64,000 nucleotides of DNA. Origin: Prevotella sp. HJM029 (GTDB taxonomy: Bacteria; Bacteroidota; Bacteroidia; Bacteroidales; Bacteroidaceae). This document shows positions 1-7,983 of this stretch, piece after piece. The DNA is taken from the NCBI RefSeq assembly GCF_000599605.1, contig NZ_AZHT01000027.1, forward strand, positions 1-64,000, in the 5' to 3' direction. The translations under genes were made by a program, and so were the position numbers. The notes under the pieces are model-generated. The model searched no databases. It was not told the origin of the DNA and worked only from the letters and a program-made list of their open reading frames with translations. Each line of letters starts with the position of its first letter. Position 1 is the stretch's first letter.

Positions 1-398
1 GTCGGAGTTCTCCGCAAGCCAAAACGAAGTAAAAACGAGGCGTCGGAGTTCTCCGCAAGCCAAAACGAAGCAAAAACAGGGCGTCGGAGTTCTCCGCAAC
101 CTCAAACGAAGTAAAAACGAGGCGTCGGAGTTCTCCGCAAGCTCAAACGAAGTAAAAACGAGGCGCCGGAGTTCTCCGCAAGCCAAAACGAAGCAAAAAC
201 AGGGCTTCGGAGTTCTCCGCAACCTCAAACGAAGTAAAAACGAGGCATCGGAGTTCTCCGCAAGCCAAAACGAAGCAAAAACAGGGCTTCGGAGTTCTCC
301 GCAACCTCAAACAAAGTAAAAACGAGGCGTCGGAATTCTCCGCAAGCTCAAACGAAGCAAAAATGAGGCGCCGGAGTTCTCCGCAACCTCAAACGATG
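1..398. repeat. Tandem array A, 41-bp period, about 10 units
   Basis: Ten head-to-tail units start at 1, 42, 83, 124, 165, 206, 247, 288, 329 and 370, so the period is exactly 41 bp. The array probably continues upstream of the window. Each unit holds the short inverted repeat CGGAGTTCTCCG followed by an A-rich linker. Linkers alternate between two types (units 2/3, 5/6 and 7/8 repeat as pairs), which suggests the array grew partly by duplication of dimers. The array stops about 18 bp before the 3' end of the MATE gene. There is no variable spacer, so it is not CRISPR. Confidence 0.95.
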
Positions 399-415
399 TG
401 ACAGGAAGGGTTGCT

Positions 416-1816
416 TTAGGCTGGTACTGCTGGCGCTTTTTCCTCCAATTCCCTGAGCCAGTTGCCACGAAACAAACGATAGAGAAAGAGCAAGCCGCGG
501 AAAGTGAGCTCGATGGCCATGGCTATCCACACGCCACGTAGCCCGTAATCGCGCGCCAAATAGGCTGCCAGCGTAAGGCGCACACACCACATCGAGGCCA
601 GATTCATGATGGCTGGACGCAAGGTGTCGCCCGCACCTACGCAGATGCTATAGGTGACGATGGAGGCCGCAAAGAAGGGTTCGGCGAAGGCTTCGATGCG
701 CAACACGCTTGCTCCGAGCGCCTGAATATCGGCAACGGGGCTGAGCAGGGCTATCATCTCGGGGGCAAACACATACATGATGGCGCCCATCGCCGCCATA
801 ACGCTCATGCCCAAACCAACCGTGAGACGGGCAAAACTGCGGCACAAGGCGCTGCGTCCGGCGCCAAAGGTCTGGCCCACAAGGGTGGTTGCTGCGTCGC
901 CGATGCCATAGCCCGGCATGTAACACAGGCTTTCGGCTGTGATGGCAAACGAATGGGCGGCGATGGCCACGTTGCCCAGCGGTGCCACGATGATGGTGCT
1001 CACCACTTGTGCACCACTCATAAGTGCCGACTGAATGGCTATTGGCAGACTAATTTTAAGGGCTTTGTGCACGTAGCCCCACTGCCATGGTGTGGGTAAC
1101 ACGTCCAAGTGCAAAGCCAAAATTTTATTTCGACGCGCAGCCAACCATGTAATGGGCAGCGAAACGCAAAGATAGGCCACAGCAGTGCCTAAAGCTGCGC
1201 CCATCACCCCCAAATGCAATGTATAAATGAAGATGTAGTTGAAAAACACATCCAACACACAAAGCAGCACACTCATGATGCTGGGCAATTGCATGTTGCC
1301 GGCCGACTTGAGCATGGCGCCCGACAAATCGAACAGCAAAATGAATGGCATTGCACACGAAAAGATGAGAAAATATTGCGAAGCACCGTCAACAATATCG
1401 GCACCACCGCCCAACCACAGTGGAATGGGCCGATGGAGCAACACGCCAACTAAAGTGATGAACAAACTAAACACCATGCCGCAAACAAGGGCTTGCCGAT
1501 ACACCTGGCGTGCCTTTGGAAAGTCGTTGGCTCCAATAAAATGCGCCACTTGCACCGAAAAACCTGTGGAAGCAGCCATCAACACACTACCCAACAACCA
1601 AATCGTTGGCTCGATGAGACCTATACTCGCAGAAGCAGCCGTACCAAGATGCCCCACCATGCTGGCATCAATGAAAAACATCATCACGGTGGTTAGCTGA
1701 GCCAACATCGATGGAATACTCAAACTCACAATGAGCCGCAGTTTCTCGCCTTGCGTCATGGGCAATCCGTTGCGAATGTTGGCTAATAATCTTTCGCTGC
1801 TTTTGCTTCCTAACAT
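416..1816 (-). CDS. MATE family multidrug/Na+ efflux transporter
   Basis: Predicted inner-membrane antiporter of 466 residues, the usual length for the MATE family, which exports cationic drugs or metabolites using Na+ or H+ gradients. The sequence is strongly hydrophobic with about 12 membrane segments. After a short cytoplasmic start come the typical first-helix features (SIPSMLAQLTTVMMFFIDAS, then MVGHLG). The second half repeats the pattern (ALKISLPIAIQSALMSGAQV), as expected for a two-bundle fold. It is a single gene: the 3' end abuts tandem array A and the 5' side has a 630-bp intergenic region. Substrate cannot be read from the sequence. Family assignment is firm. Confidence 0.93.
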   Translation of the reverse strand: MLGSKSSERLLANIRNGLPMTQGEKLRLIVSLSIPSMLAQLTTVMMFFIDASMVGHLGTAASASIGLIEPTIWLLGSVLMAASTGFSVQVAHFIGANDFPKARQVYRQALVCGMVFSLFITLVGVLLHRPIPLWLGGGADIVDGASQYFLIFSCAMPFILLFDLSGAMLKSAGNMQLPSIMSVLLCVLDVFFNYIFIYTLHLGVMGAALGTAVAYLCVSLPITWLAARRNKILALHLDVLPTPWQWGYVHKALKISLPIAIQSALMSGAQVVSTIIVAPLGNVAIAAHSFAITAESLCYMPGYGIGDAATTLVGQTFGAGRSALCRSFARLTVGLGMSVMAAMGAIMYVFAPEMIALLSPVADIQALGASVLRIEAFAEPFFAASIVTYSICVGAGDTLRPAIMNLASMWCVRLTLAAYLARDYGLRGVWIAMAIELTFRGLLFLYRLFRGNWLRELEEKAPAVPA

Positions 1817-2229
1817 ATCTGTTTAAATGAGTTTACAAAATTAATACAATTAAAATGATTTCCAAAAAACGACCATAAGAAAAGCACTACACAACAGCAC
1901 ATCGAGAAAACAAGGCACATAAAAAAAACGATTCTGCTCACGCAAAACCGTCTATTCTCTCAAACTTTCAAATCTATACTTTCGTTTTAACAATAGTGTT
2001 GTCCTGAACAATCTATTTACTTACCTTATGAAACTAAACCTTTCTTTTTTAAGAATCACTCAAAAGAGTGTGTTACCCTTCTACATCTTCTACCTTAACT
2101 AACACCTTATTATCCGAACAAATCTTTTACCAAAAGCTTCTACCTATGATTTATATTAATGAAAATCTATTCTTAACTTACGAAAATGATATCCCATCAT
2201 TCTTATTTGTCTTTCGTTTTAAGACGACG

Positions 2230-2237
2230 CAAAGGTA
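2230..2237 (-). promoter_or_regulatory. Candidate -7 box (TACCTTTG) for the MATE gene
   Basis: On the minus strand this reads TACCTTTG followed by CG, a match to the Bacteroidetes TAnnTTTG element. It is the only good match upstream of the MATE start, but it lies about 410 bp away and no clear -33 box is seen. Confidence 0.35.
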
Positions 2238-2346
2238 AAAAGAAAGCTGAATGAAACATCATGTACGATGGAGAAATTGGCGTATGAGGTTTAATTTTTG
2301 ATTTACATCAAAACACTTGCTGCCAATCTGCCCCACTTTAAAGAAG

Positions 2347-2388
2347 AAAAGCATGTGAAACAGTCGTCAAACTGCGTCACATGCTTTT
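2347..2388 (-). terminator. Rho-independent terminator after the FKBP gene
   Basis: A 12-bp perfect stem (AAAAGCATGTGA at 2347-2358 with TCACATGCTTTT at 2377-2388) with a further CAGT/ACTG pairing inside the loop. On the minus strand the stem is followed by TCTTCTTT. It lies about 60 bp beyond the stop codon of the FKBP gene. Confidence 0.75.
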
Positions 2389-2446
2389 ACAATTTATATG
2401 CTTTTACCTGCCCTATCGGCAGAACCTTTACATGGCCTCAACTGCG

Positions 2447-3085
2447 CTATTCGGCCGTTCCAATCAGTTTCTTGGCTTGGAGCTGCGCACTCGTTTTGCC
2501 CGCATGATAGCTTCCGACCAACGTTACATCGAAAACGAGCGTGGAATTTGCGGGAATGCCATAACGACTATCGATGCCCGTAGTGAGCGCAGCAGGCACA
2601 GTGATTTGCCATCGGTCGCCCTTATGCATGTACATCAAAGCGGTTCCGAGCCCTACACCCCACTGACTATTGCTCACTTTTTGTGGTGCATTGCTCGTGG
2701 GGCTGAATGTCTCGGTCTGCCAGGTCTGTACAAAAACCTTTCCTTTTGTGTAGGTGGTCGACGGAATAAGACGCCCCTGCAGGTGCACCATCGCCGTGTC
2801 GGTGTAAAGCGGAGCGATGGTTCCCGTGCCCGTCTCGAGCACTTTCACCACCACAAAGTCGGTGGGTTGATTGCGACTTGCAGGCAACGACCACGCATGA
2901 AGCACTTTGACGTTGGGGTTGGTGGCCGACGCTATTAGCGCTTGCTGATAGGCTTGTGTGAAATAAGTTTCATTGCGCGCCTGCCAATTAGGAAACTCTT
3001 CTACCGTATTATCGTCCTCCTTGCAAGCCGATAAGCCAAGGAGCGCCAGCGCGAGGGGCAAGAAAAAATATGCAATGCGCTTCAT
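2447..3085 (-). CDS. FKBP-type peptidyl-prolyl cis-trans isomerase lipoprotein
   Basis: A 212-residue lipoprotein: basic start, hydrophobic core and lipobox LSAC with Cys21, so it should be anchored in the envelope after signal peptidase II cleavage. The C-terminal part carries FKBP features (YTDTAMVHLQGRLIPSTTY, then WQITVPAAL, and a final STLVFDVTLVGS strand), placing it with proline isomerases that help exported proteins fold. The N-terminal part resembles other Bacteroidales DUF4827-type or FKBP lipoproteins. Its start codon overlaps the stop codon of glyQS (TAATG), so the two are translationally coupled. A strong terminator follows. Some active-site aromatics of classic FKBPs are not obvious, so activity is inferred. 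Confidence 0.82.
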   Translation of the reverse strand: MKRIAYFFLPLALALLGLSACKEDDNTVEEFPNWQARNETYFTQAYQQALIASATNPNVKVLHAWSLPASRNQPTDFVVVKVLETGTGTIAPLYTDTAMVHLQGRLIPSTTYTKGKVFVQTWQTETFSPTSNAPQKVSNSQWGVGLGTALMYMHKGDRWQITVPAALTTGIDSRYGIPANSTLVFDVTLVGSYHAGKTSAQLQAKKLIGTAE

Positions 3086-4635
3086 TAGTCAACATTTATT
3101 TTCTTCAACAAACTGGTGATGCTCACGCGATCTTCCATGATTTTACGCAAATCGTCGATATCAACGCGCTCTTGCTTCATCGTGTCACGATAGCGCAAGG
3201 TCACTTTATGATCGTTGGGCGTATCGTGATCAACGGTCACGCAGAATGGCGTTCCCACTGCATCTTGGCGACGATAGCGCTTACCAATCGAGTCTTTCGG
3301 ATCGCCATAATGCGTGTTGAAATGAAATTTGAGGTCGTCAACAATCTGCTGTGCCAACTCGGGCAGCCCATCCTTCTTGTCTAAGGGGAAGACTGCGCAT
3401 TTCACAGGTGCCAAAGCCTCGGGCAATTTCAGTACGACACGCGTCTCACCGTTTTCGAGTTGCTCCTCGGTGTAGCTGTGACACATCACCGAAAGGAACA
3501 TGCGGTCGACACCGATAGAGGTTTCAACATCATAGGGAGTGTAGTTCTCGTTGCAGTCGGGATCGAAATATTTAATCTGCCGTCCGCTGTATTTCTCGTG
3601 TTGCGACAGGTCGAAATTGGTGCGCGAGTGAATGCCTTCCACCTCTTTGAAACCAAATGGCATCTTAAATTCGATGTCGGTTGCCGCGTTAGCATAGTGA
3701 GCCAGCTTCTCATGGTCGTGGAAACGATAGTTGTCATTGCCCATGCCCAATGCCTCGTGCCATGCCAAACGATGCTTCTTCCAATACTCAAACCATTTCA
3801 TTTCCGTGCCGGGCTGACAGAAGAATTGCATCTCCATTTGCTCAAATTCGCGCATGCGGAACACAAATTGTCGTGCCACAATCTCGTTGCGAAAGGCCTT
3901 ACCTATTTGACAAATACCGAAAGGAAGCTTCATGCGACCAGTCTTTTGCACATTCAAATAGTTTACAAATATGCCTTGCGCTGTCTCCGGGCGCAGATAA
4001 ATTTTATTGGTTTGGTCGCTCAATGAGCCTACCTCTGTGGAGAACATCAGATTGAACTGGCGCACATCGGTCCAGTTTTTCGTACCACTAATGGGGTCGA
4101 CAATCTCTTCATCGAGAATAATTTGTTTCAGTTCTTCAAGATTAGGCCCCTGCATAGCCGCAGTGTAACGCTCATGCAAAGCATCGCGTTTCTGTTGATT
4201 TTCGAGCACACGTGGATTGGTTTCGCGAAATTTTGCCTCGTCGAAGCTATCGCCAAAGCGCTTCTTTGCCTTGGCTACTTCCTTCGCAATCTTCTCCTCA
4301 TATTTTGCAATTTGGTCTTCAATGAGCACATCTGCACGATAGCGCTTCTTCGAATCGCGGTTGTCTATCAAGGGATCGTTGAAAGCATCCACGTGACCAC
4401 TGGCCTTCCACACGGTGGGATGCATAAAGATGCTGGCGTCGATACCCACAATGTTGCTGTGCAACAACACCATGCTCTTCCACCAATACTCCTTAATATT
4501 GTTTTTCAGTTCTACGCCATTCTGCCCATAATCGTAAACGGCCGCCAAACCATCATAAATATCACTGCTGGGGAAAACGAAGCCATACTCCTTGCAGTGG
4601 CTCACAATTTTCTTGAAAACATCTTCTTGTGCCAT
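3085..4635 (-). CDS. glyQS: Glycine--tRNA ligase (homodimeric alpha2 type)
   Basis: Cytoplasmic class II aminoacyl-tRNA synthetase that charges tRNA-Gly. The 516-residue product beginning MAQEDVFKKI has the usual size for the single-chain Bacteroidetes/eukaryote-like enzyme rather than the two-subunit GlyQ/GlyS form. Class II motifs are visible: LRPETAQGIFVNY (motif 1 region), FRNEIVARQFVFRMREFEQM (motif 2) and GVDRMFL near motif 3, with an anticodon-binding domain at the C-terminus (PVKCAVFPL...). The upstream in-frame ATG at 4677 would overlap the promoter, so 4635 is preferred. It is the first gene of a two-gene operon with the FKBP lipoprotein. Confidence 0.97.
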   Translation of the reverse strand: MAQEDVFKKIVSHCKEYGFVFPSSDIYDGLAAVYDYGQNGVELKNNIKEYWWKSMVLLHSNIVGIDASIFMHPTVWKASGHVDAFNDPLIDNRDSKKRYRADVLIEDQIAKYEEKIAKEVAKAKKRFGDSFDEAKFRETNPRVLENQQKRDALHERYTAAMQGPNLEELKQIILDEEIVDPISGTKNWTDVRQFNLMFSTEVGSLSDQTNKIYLRPETAQGIFVNYLNVQKTGRMKLPFGICQIGKAFRNEIVARQFVFRMREFEQMEMQFFCQPGTEMKWFEYWKKHRLAWHEALGMGNDNYRFHDHEKLAHYANAATDIEFKMPFGFKEVEGIHSRTNFDLSQHEKYSGRQIKYFDPDCNENYTPYDVETSIGVDRMFLSVMCHSYTEEQLENGETRVVLKLPEALAPVKCAVFPLDKKDGLPELAQQIVDDLKFHFNTHYGDPKDSIGKRYRRQDAVGTPFCVTVDHDTPNDHKVTLRYRDTMKQERVDIDDLRKIMEDRVSITSLLKKINVD

Positions 4636-4663
4636 AATTCTTCTGTTTATTTTTACTTTGCTG

Positions 4664-4671
4664 CAAAGATA
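4664..4671 (-). promoter_or_regulatory. -7 box (TATCTTTG) for glyQS
   Basis: Minus-strand TATCTTTGC lies 29 bp upstream of the chosen glyQS start, a normal distance in Bacteroidetes. A second match (TAACTTTG, 4705-4712) lies about 40 bp further upstream. No clean -33 box is seen for either. Confidence 0.65.
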
Positions 4672-4736
4672 CAACATTTATCCGAAAACAGGCCCACGGG
4701 GCTGCAAAGTTATGTGAATAGCCGTCAGTTGAAAGA

Positions 4737-4843
4737 CTATAAAGCAAAATTCAATCAACAAAAGAATTTTTGAGAATAAAAGAAAGAAGTATCAGCATAA
4801 ATAACTACATTTGCAGTCGTGCACTTTCATTTGACAACGTACA
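4737..4843 (+). repeat. Leader repeat, copy 1 (promoter-like)
   Basis: First of four copies of an approximately 100-bp sequence also found at 7135-7243, 12591-12683 and 14153-14252. Each copy includes the -7-like box TACATTTG (here 4806-4813) and ends in a conserved segment GACAACGTACA. Three other copies sit directly ahead of an exported or immunity-like gene. Here the copy is followed by a broken toxin tail and then a lipoprotein gene. Confidence 0.85.
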
Positions 4844-4857
4844 GTTGTTAAATATAA

Positions 4858-5109
4858 TATATAATCGCATTAATTAAACAAGGAGGTGATTTTAACAATG
4901 GTCATGATACTTTAACTGAAGAGCAATATGCTGACCAAGGCTCCCAAACATTTAGAGAATTCAACAGCTATATTCAACGAGTGTCAGAGAACAAAGAAAG
5001 TATTGTATCTATTTTAAATTCCAAAGATTATACTGATGGGCAAAAGAAGCGTATTATTGACAACTATTGGAAACAATATCAAGGAGAAAAGAAGATGCCA
5101 AGTAATTAA
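4858..5109 (+). pseudogene. Displaced C-terminal tail of an Rhs-type toxin
   Basis: The frame open from 4858 to the TAA at 5107-5109 encodes about 83 residues, from KQGGDFNNGHDTLTEEQYAD to QYQGEKKMPSN. The frame is closed by TAA at 4855 and has no ATG, GTG or TTG start in a sensible position. Composition, position behind a leader repeat and a downstream small lipoprotein gene fit a leftover Rhs toxin tip whose N-terminal part was lost by recombination. The toxin activity cannot be identified from this stub. Confidence 0.55.
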
Positions 5110-5119
5110 ACTTTTCACG

Positions 5120-5500
5120 ATGGTACTCACTTTATTTTATACAATTTCTTGTAATTCAAATCAATTTTTTTTTGACGAAAAAAGACAACAGATTGTATCT
5201 TGTTATACTATTGTGGCATTAGATGTATTGGATTTAAAAACTGGAGATATTTATTTTATAAAGAAAATTGCCGATAATACAGCTGGGACTAAGGTCATAA
5301 ATTTAAATTGTCCCCCTAAAAATTATAATGTTTACCAGAATTTGCATAATAATCCTTTGAGGTGTAAGCGCTTTATTAAACCTAATAGAATATATGAAAT
5401 TGTAAATGTTTCTGTTGGAGATGCAGGTAGATGGAAAGTTAGGTTATCTTCAGACTATAAAGGGAAACTTCATGCTGTACCCATAGACAAAAGTATATAG
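5120..5500 (+). CDS. Small lipoprotein, candidate immunity protein
   Basis: Reads MVLTLFYTISC followed by NSN, a short hydrophobic leader with a lipobox-like TISC, so the product is probably a membrane-anchored lipoprotein of about 126 residues. The signal is unusually short from this ATG. The preceding codons (ATT AAA CTT TTC ACG) would add a positive charge, and a start at ATT or at the in-frame ATG 5036 is possible. I do not recognise the family. It starts 10 bp after the broken toxin tail, the standard place for an immunity gene, and is AT-rich like the other cassette genes. The role is inferred from context only. Confidence 0.6.
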   Translation: MVLTLFYTISCNSNQFFFDEKRQQIVSCYTIVALDVLDLKTGDIYFIKKIADNTAGTKVINLNCPPKNYNVYQNLHNNPLRCKRFIKPNRIYEIVNVSVGDAGRWKVRLSSDYKGKLHAVPIDKSI

Positions 5501-5791
5501 ATGAATATATATAGTATAAAAGGCCGTAATCGTGAGACGACTCAGCACATATCGGGCGACAATATCATAGTGAAGTATGATTACGATGCCGTGGAACAAC
5601 TTACCACTGTGCAGCATCCCAACGACAAGACCACCACGTATGAATATGAACTCTTGGGACATAAGCTCAAGGTGAACCACCCCGATGCAGGCGAAGTGAC
5701 CTGTACATACTCTCAAAGTTCACAAAGACCATATACGGTTTCCCAAGTAAGAACATCAAAAGCTTTAAAAAGAAAAAAGACACGCAAATGA
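5501..5791 (+). pseudogene. Rhs/YD-repeat core fragment 1
   Basis: About 60 residues with YD-repeat texture (VKYDYDAVEQLTTVQHPN, TTTYEYELLGHKLKVNHPDA, GEVTCTYS) encoded by GC-richer DNA than its neighbours. The N-terminal junction (about 5520) and C-terminal junction (about 5715) pass into AT-rich sequence, so it is a piece of an Rhs core embedded among unrelated genes. The small open frame may still be translated, and its last bases overlap the next ATG (ATGA at 5788). It most resembles a middle section of an Rhs protein. Confidence 0.75.
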
Positions 5792-6288
5792 AAATCATTT
5801 TATTAATATTTACGGTATTATTACCTTGTAAGACGAATGCTCAGAGTGCACAAGACAGTAGTCTATATAGCAATATAAAATATGTAAATGGAAAATACGA
5901 GCGAGAGATAGAATGCGTATTTCAAGGGATTGGTAAGAATCCTATAGACGGAGATACGCAAGGAATAGCCTCAGCAATAAAAAAAGAGATTAAAGAGATT
6001 CCTAAAAGTTCAGTTTCGCTTGTTTATAAGGAAAAAGAATATTACATTAGCATAAAAAACAAGTGTCATACAAGAGGTATCCCATATGGTGAAAAGATAA
6101 AAATAAGAATTATCTATTTTGAGAAATTACGACAGCCGTATGATTTTACATACCCTTTTGCCATCATAACAAAGATTGAAGTTACAAGTAAAGCTCCTCA
6201 AGCTAAACCAGCAATCAATCCAATCACACTTCCGCAAAATAGTACAGATTTGAGAATTAATCCTCAATCGCCATCAAATAATGACTAA
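5788..6288 (+). CDS. Exported protein, candidate immunity protein
   Basis: 166 residues with a clear Sec signal peptide (MKIILLIFTVLLPCKTNAQ, cleavage likely after Ala), so the product is probably periplasmic. The mature part is charged, ends in a Pro/Gln/Asn-rich tail (from about residue 140), and contains a conserved-looking core with YKEKEYYISIKNKC. I do not recognise the family. It is coupled by ATGA to the preceding Rhs fragment and is followed 11 bp later by another lipoprotein gene, so it sits in an immunity-type position for a lost toxin. Confidence 0.62.
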   Translation: MKIILLIFTVLLPCKTNAQSAQDSSLYSNIKYVNGKYEREIECVFQGIGKNPIDGDTQGIASAIKKEIKEIPKSSVSLVYKEKEYYISIKNKCHTRGIPYGEKIKIRIIYFEKLRQPYDFTYPFAIITKIEVTSKAPQAKPAINPITLPQNSTDLRINPQSPSNND

Positions 6289-6299
6289 TGATTATATAT

Positions 6300-6761
6300 A
6301 TGAGATTTTATTTTATATGGGTATGCTTTACTCTTTTCTTTGCATGCAGTGAAAATCGACAGTCTATACAAAAAAATATAAGGAAAAAGACTGAAGTTCC
6401 AAATCATTCCAACGTGCTACAAGATGAATCATTTAAAGTGTTCGTCAAGAAATTTCATAGTGATAAACACTTTATGGAATCAAGGATTGCAAAGATTGTT
6501 ACAGGGTTCAATTCTGATGATTATGTTGTAGATGATACAATAACTGGAGCATATAAATGGGACAAGCAAGATATCATCTTCTATATGCACGAGGTTAACG
6601 ATGCATACAAATCTATTAAGTATATAAAAAAATATACTATGTTAAGTGCTAAAGAGCAAGAAGAATATATATACATACCTGATAGTGGATGTTTCTATAA
6701 ATGTATCTTCCAATTTAATGAAAAGTGGTATTTAATTGGATTTATTGTAAATAGATTATAA
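6300..6761 (+). CDS. Lipoprotein with DUF4348-like pattern, candidate immunity protein
   Basis: The ATG at 6300 gives MRFYFIWVCFTLFFAC, a clean lipoprotein signal. An in-frame ATG at 6288 is also possible. The mature part starts a globular domain with FKVFVKKFHSDKHFMESRI, then an acidic middle, and ends in FQFNEKWYLIGFIVNRL. This order (phenylalanine-rich start, xxxRI, WYL near the end) resembles Bacteroidetes DUF4348/NTF2-like lipoproteins, but the match is by eye. It closely follows the 5788 gene. Exported immunity for a periplasm-acting toxin is an inference. Confidence 0.62.
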   Translation: MRFYFIWVCFTLFFACSENRQSIQKNIRKKTEVPNHSNVLQDESFKVFVKKFHSDKHFMESRIAKIVTGFNSDDYVVDDTITGAYKWDKQDIIFYMHEVNDAYKSIKYIKKYTMLSAKEQEEYIYIPDSGCFYKCIFQFNEKWYLIGFIVNRL

Positions 6762-6789
6762 CTCCAATACTGTTGATGTGTGTATTAAA

Positions 6790-6905
6790 CATTACCTGTG
6801 CTGTGGATGCACAATCGCTGACAAATGGAAATCCTACTCATCTTGGTGGCGCATTCAAGCATAGCTATGCTTACGACAATTTAAACCGTTGGCGTCGGAA
6901 ATGGT
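6790..6905 (+). pseudogene. Rhs core remnant
   Basis: Short remnant reading approximately LGGAFKHSYAYDNLNR and then disrupted. It matches the fragment near 14905-14960, where the same stretch is part of a longer Rhs piece. No start, no length: a recombination scar. It merges into the noncoding repeat that follows. Confidence 0.6.
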
Positions 6906-7020
6906 AAAACTAAGCATGTGTTTGTATGAGCTATATTTTAAGAATTTGGGGAACAAGTATTCTTGAAAAAGGCATTCGTTCCAAGGGGTCGGAAAACTGT
7001 ATTGAAGAAAAGGCACATCC
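6838..7020. repeat. Dispersed repeat, Rhs tail plus noncoding, copy 1
   Basis: About 180 bp that recurs at 14903-15085 with only scattered differences, including the noncoding segment after the TGA of the Rhs remnant. High identity across noncoding bases points to recent duplication or gene conversion inside the cassette region. Confidence 0.85.
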
Positions 7021-7032
7021 AAAGGGATAGAA

Positions 7033-7243
7033 CAGATACATAAAGAGATTGCGCGCTAAATTAAAATCCATGATACCCATGGAAATGTTTTTCAAAAATA
7101 TCAGGTATATTTGCACTTGCCAGTTGACGCTACGCTATAAAGCAAAATTCAATCAACAAAAGAATTTCTGAGAATAAAAGAAAGAAGTATCAGCATAAAT
7201 AACTACATTTGCAGTTGTGCACTTTTGTTTGAAAACGTACACA
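7033..7243 (+). repeat. Leader repeat, copy 2 (long form)
   Basis: About 210 bp matching 14050-14252. The left half (about 7042-7135) is specific to the long form. The right half is the leader shared by all four copies, with the -7-like box TACATTTG at 7204-7211. The ATG of the following lipoprotein gene lies about 44 bp after the box, and a strong Shine-Dalgarno AAGGAG sits 4 bp before that ATG, which is rare here. Confidence 0.85.
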
Positions 7244-7254
7244 TTAAGGAGTAA

Positions 7255-7971
7255 ATGGCAAAGGCAATAGTATTGTTACTTGTTGTAGGAATGTTTTTCT
7301 CGTGCTCTTTTAATACAAAAAGGAAAAGGGAAAATATAGAAGAGAGAGATTCTTTTTCTTATAATTGGGCTATGGATAAAACATTTTTCAAGGGGATACG
7401 TCTTTATCCTCTTGAAGATACAATAACGTCTATTCTTGAATCTCAAAAGAAAGGAGTATATTTAGAATTAGAAAGAGGAGATACGCTTGTCCTTATAACG
7501 AATATTGATAGATTGTTTAATAACTCAATTAGTTCGTTTAAAGATAAATTGGAGATAAGACAATTTTATAAAAGCTATGATATTGATTTTGATGACGATT
7601 TACCAATAAGTTGCTATATAACAAACCGATGTGATTCTTTTATATATCAATTAGGAATTAAAAAGAACTATTTATTAGAATACGGAAATATTAAAAGTAA
7701 TTTACTTGTGTCTGATTCATTTAAAATCGGTATAGATATTAAAACAATGTTTAGTCGATATGGAATTCCTATACCTCAAAAGATAAAAAGGTATAAATAT
7801 ATCGCTATTATTTCGACCGAAGTTATAGGGGAGGCATGGTATACAAAATATAATATTCAGATAAAAAACAACACCCCCTCTTTTTCACTTATATTCATAC
7901 AACTTTCAAATGGTACTATTAAAGAGATTATTTTTACAAATATTGGAACAGATAGTATAATTGAAACATAA
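7255..7971 (+). CDS. Lipoprotein, candidate immunity protein
   Basis: 238 residues beginning MAKAIVLLLVVGMFFSC, a lipoprotein signal with Cys17, then a lysine/arginine stretch and a soluble domain. I do not recognise the family. AAGGAG lies 4 bp upstream of the ATG and the gene is directly behind leader repeat copy 2, so it probably has its own promoter. It is followed by a displaced Rhs toxin tip rather than preceded by one, so its cognate toxin may be the lost tip of an earlier cassette. AT content is high, unlike the housekeeping flanks. Confidence 0.65.
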   Translation: MAKAIVLLLVVGMFFSCSFNTKRKRENIEERDSFSYNWAMDKTFFKGIRLYPLEDTITSILESQKKGVYLELERGDTLVLITNIDRLFNNSISSFKDKLEIRQFYKSYDIDFDDDLPISCYITNRCDSFIYQLGIKKNYLLEYGNIKSNLLVSDSFKIGIDIKTMFSRYGIPIPQKIKRYKYIAIISTEVIGEAWYTKYNIQIKNNTPSFSLIFIQLSNGTIKEIIFTNIGTDSIIET

Positions 7972-7983
7972 AATTAATATTCA

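Larger units (their letters stand above)
1817..2446. other. Long intergenic region with one candidate promoter and one terminator
   Basis: This 630-bp AT-rich stretch separates the MATE gene from the FKBP gene, both on the minus strand. I see no convincing coding region. It contains the FKBP terminator (2347-2388) and a minus-strand -7 box (2230-2237) that would give the MATE mRNA a leader of about 410 nt. Such a long leader, or a small RNA, is possible but nothing else supports it. Confidence 0.5.

Noticed and set aside
1-398. CRISPR-like regular repeats
   Set aside because: The units abut without unique spacers, and the variable parts are just two linker types, so this is a simple tandem array. 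The same applies to the other six arrays.
2298-2938. Small plus-strand open frames between MATE and FKBP genes
   Set aside because: They run antisense to the FKBP gene or through its terminator and show no protein-like features.
4882-4915. Strong AAGGAGGTGA ribosome-site match before ATG at 4898
   Set aside because: That ATG opens a frame of only five codons (ending TAA). In the frame of the toxin tail these bases code for GGDFNN, so the match is coincidental.
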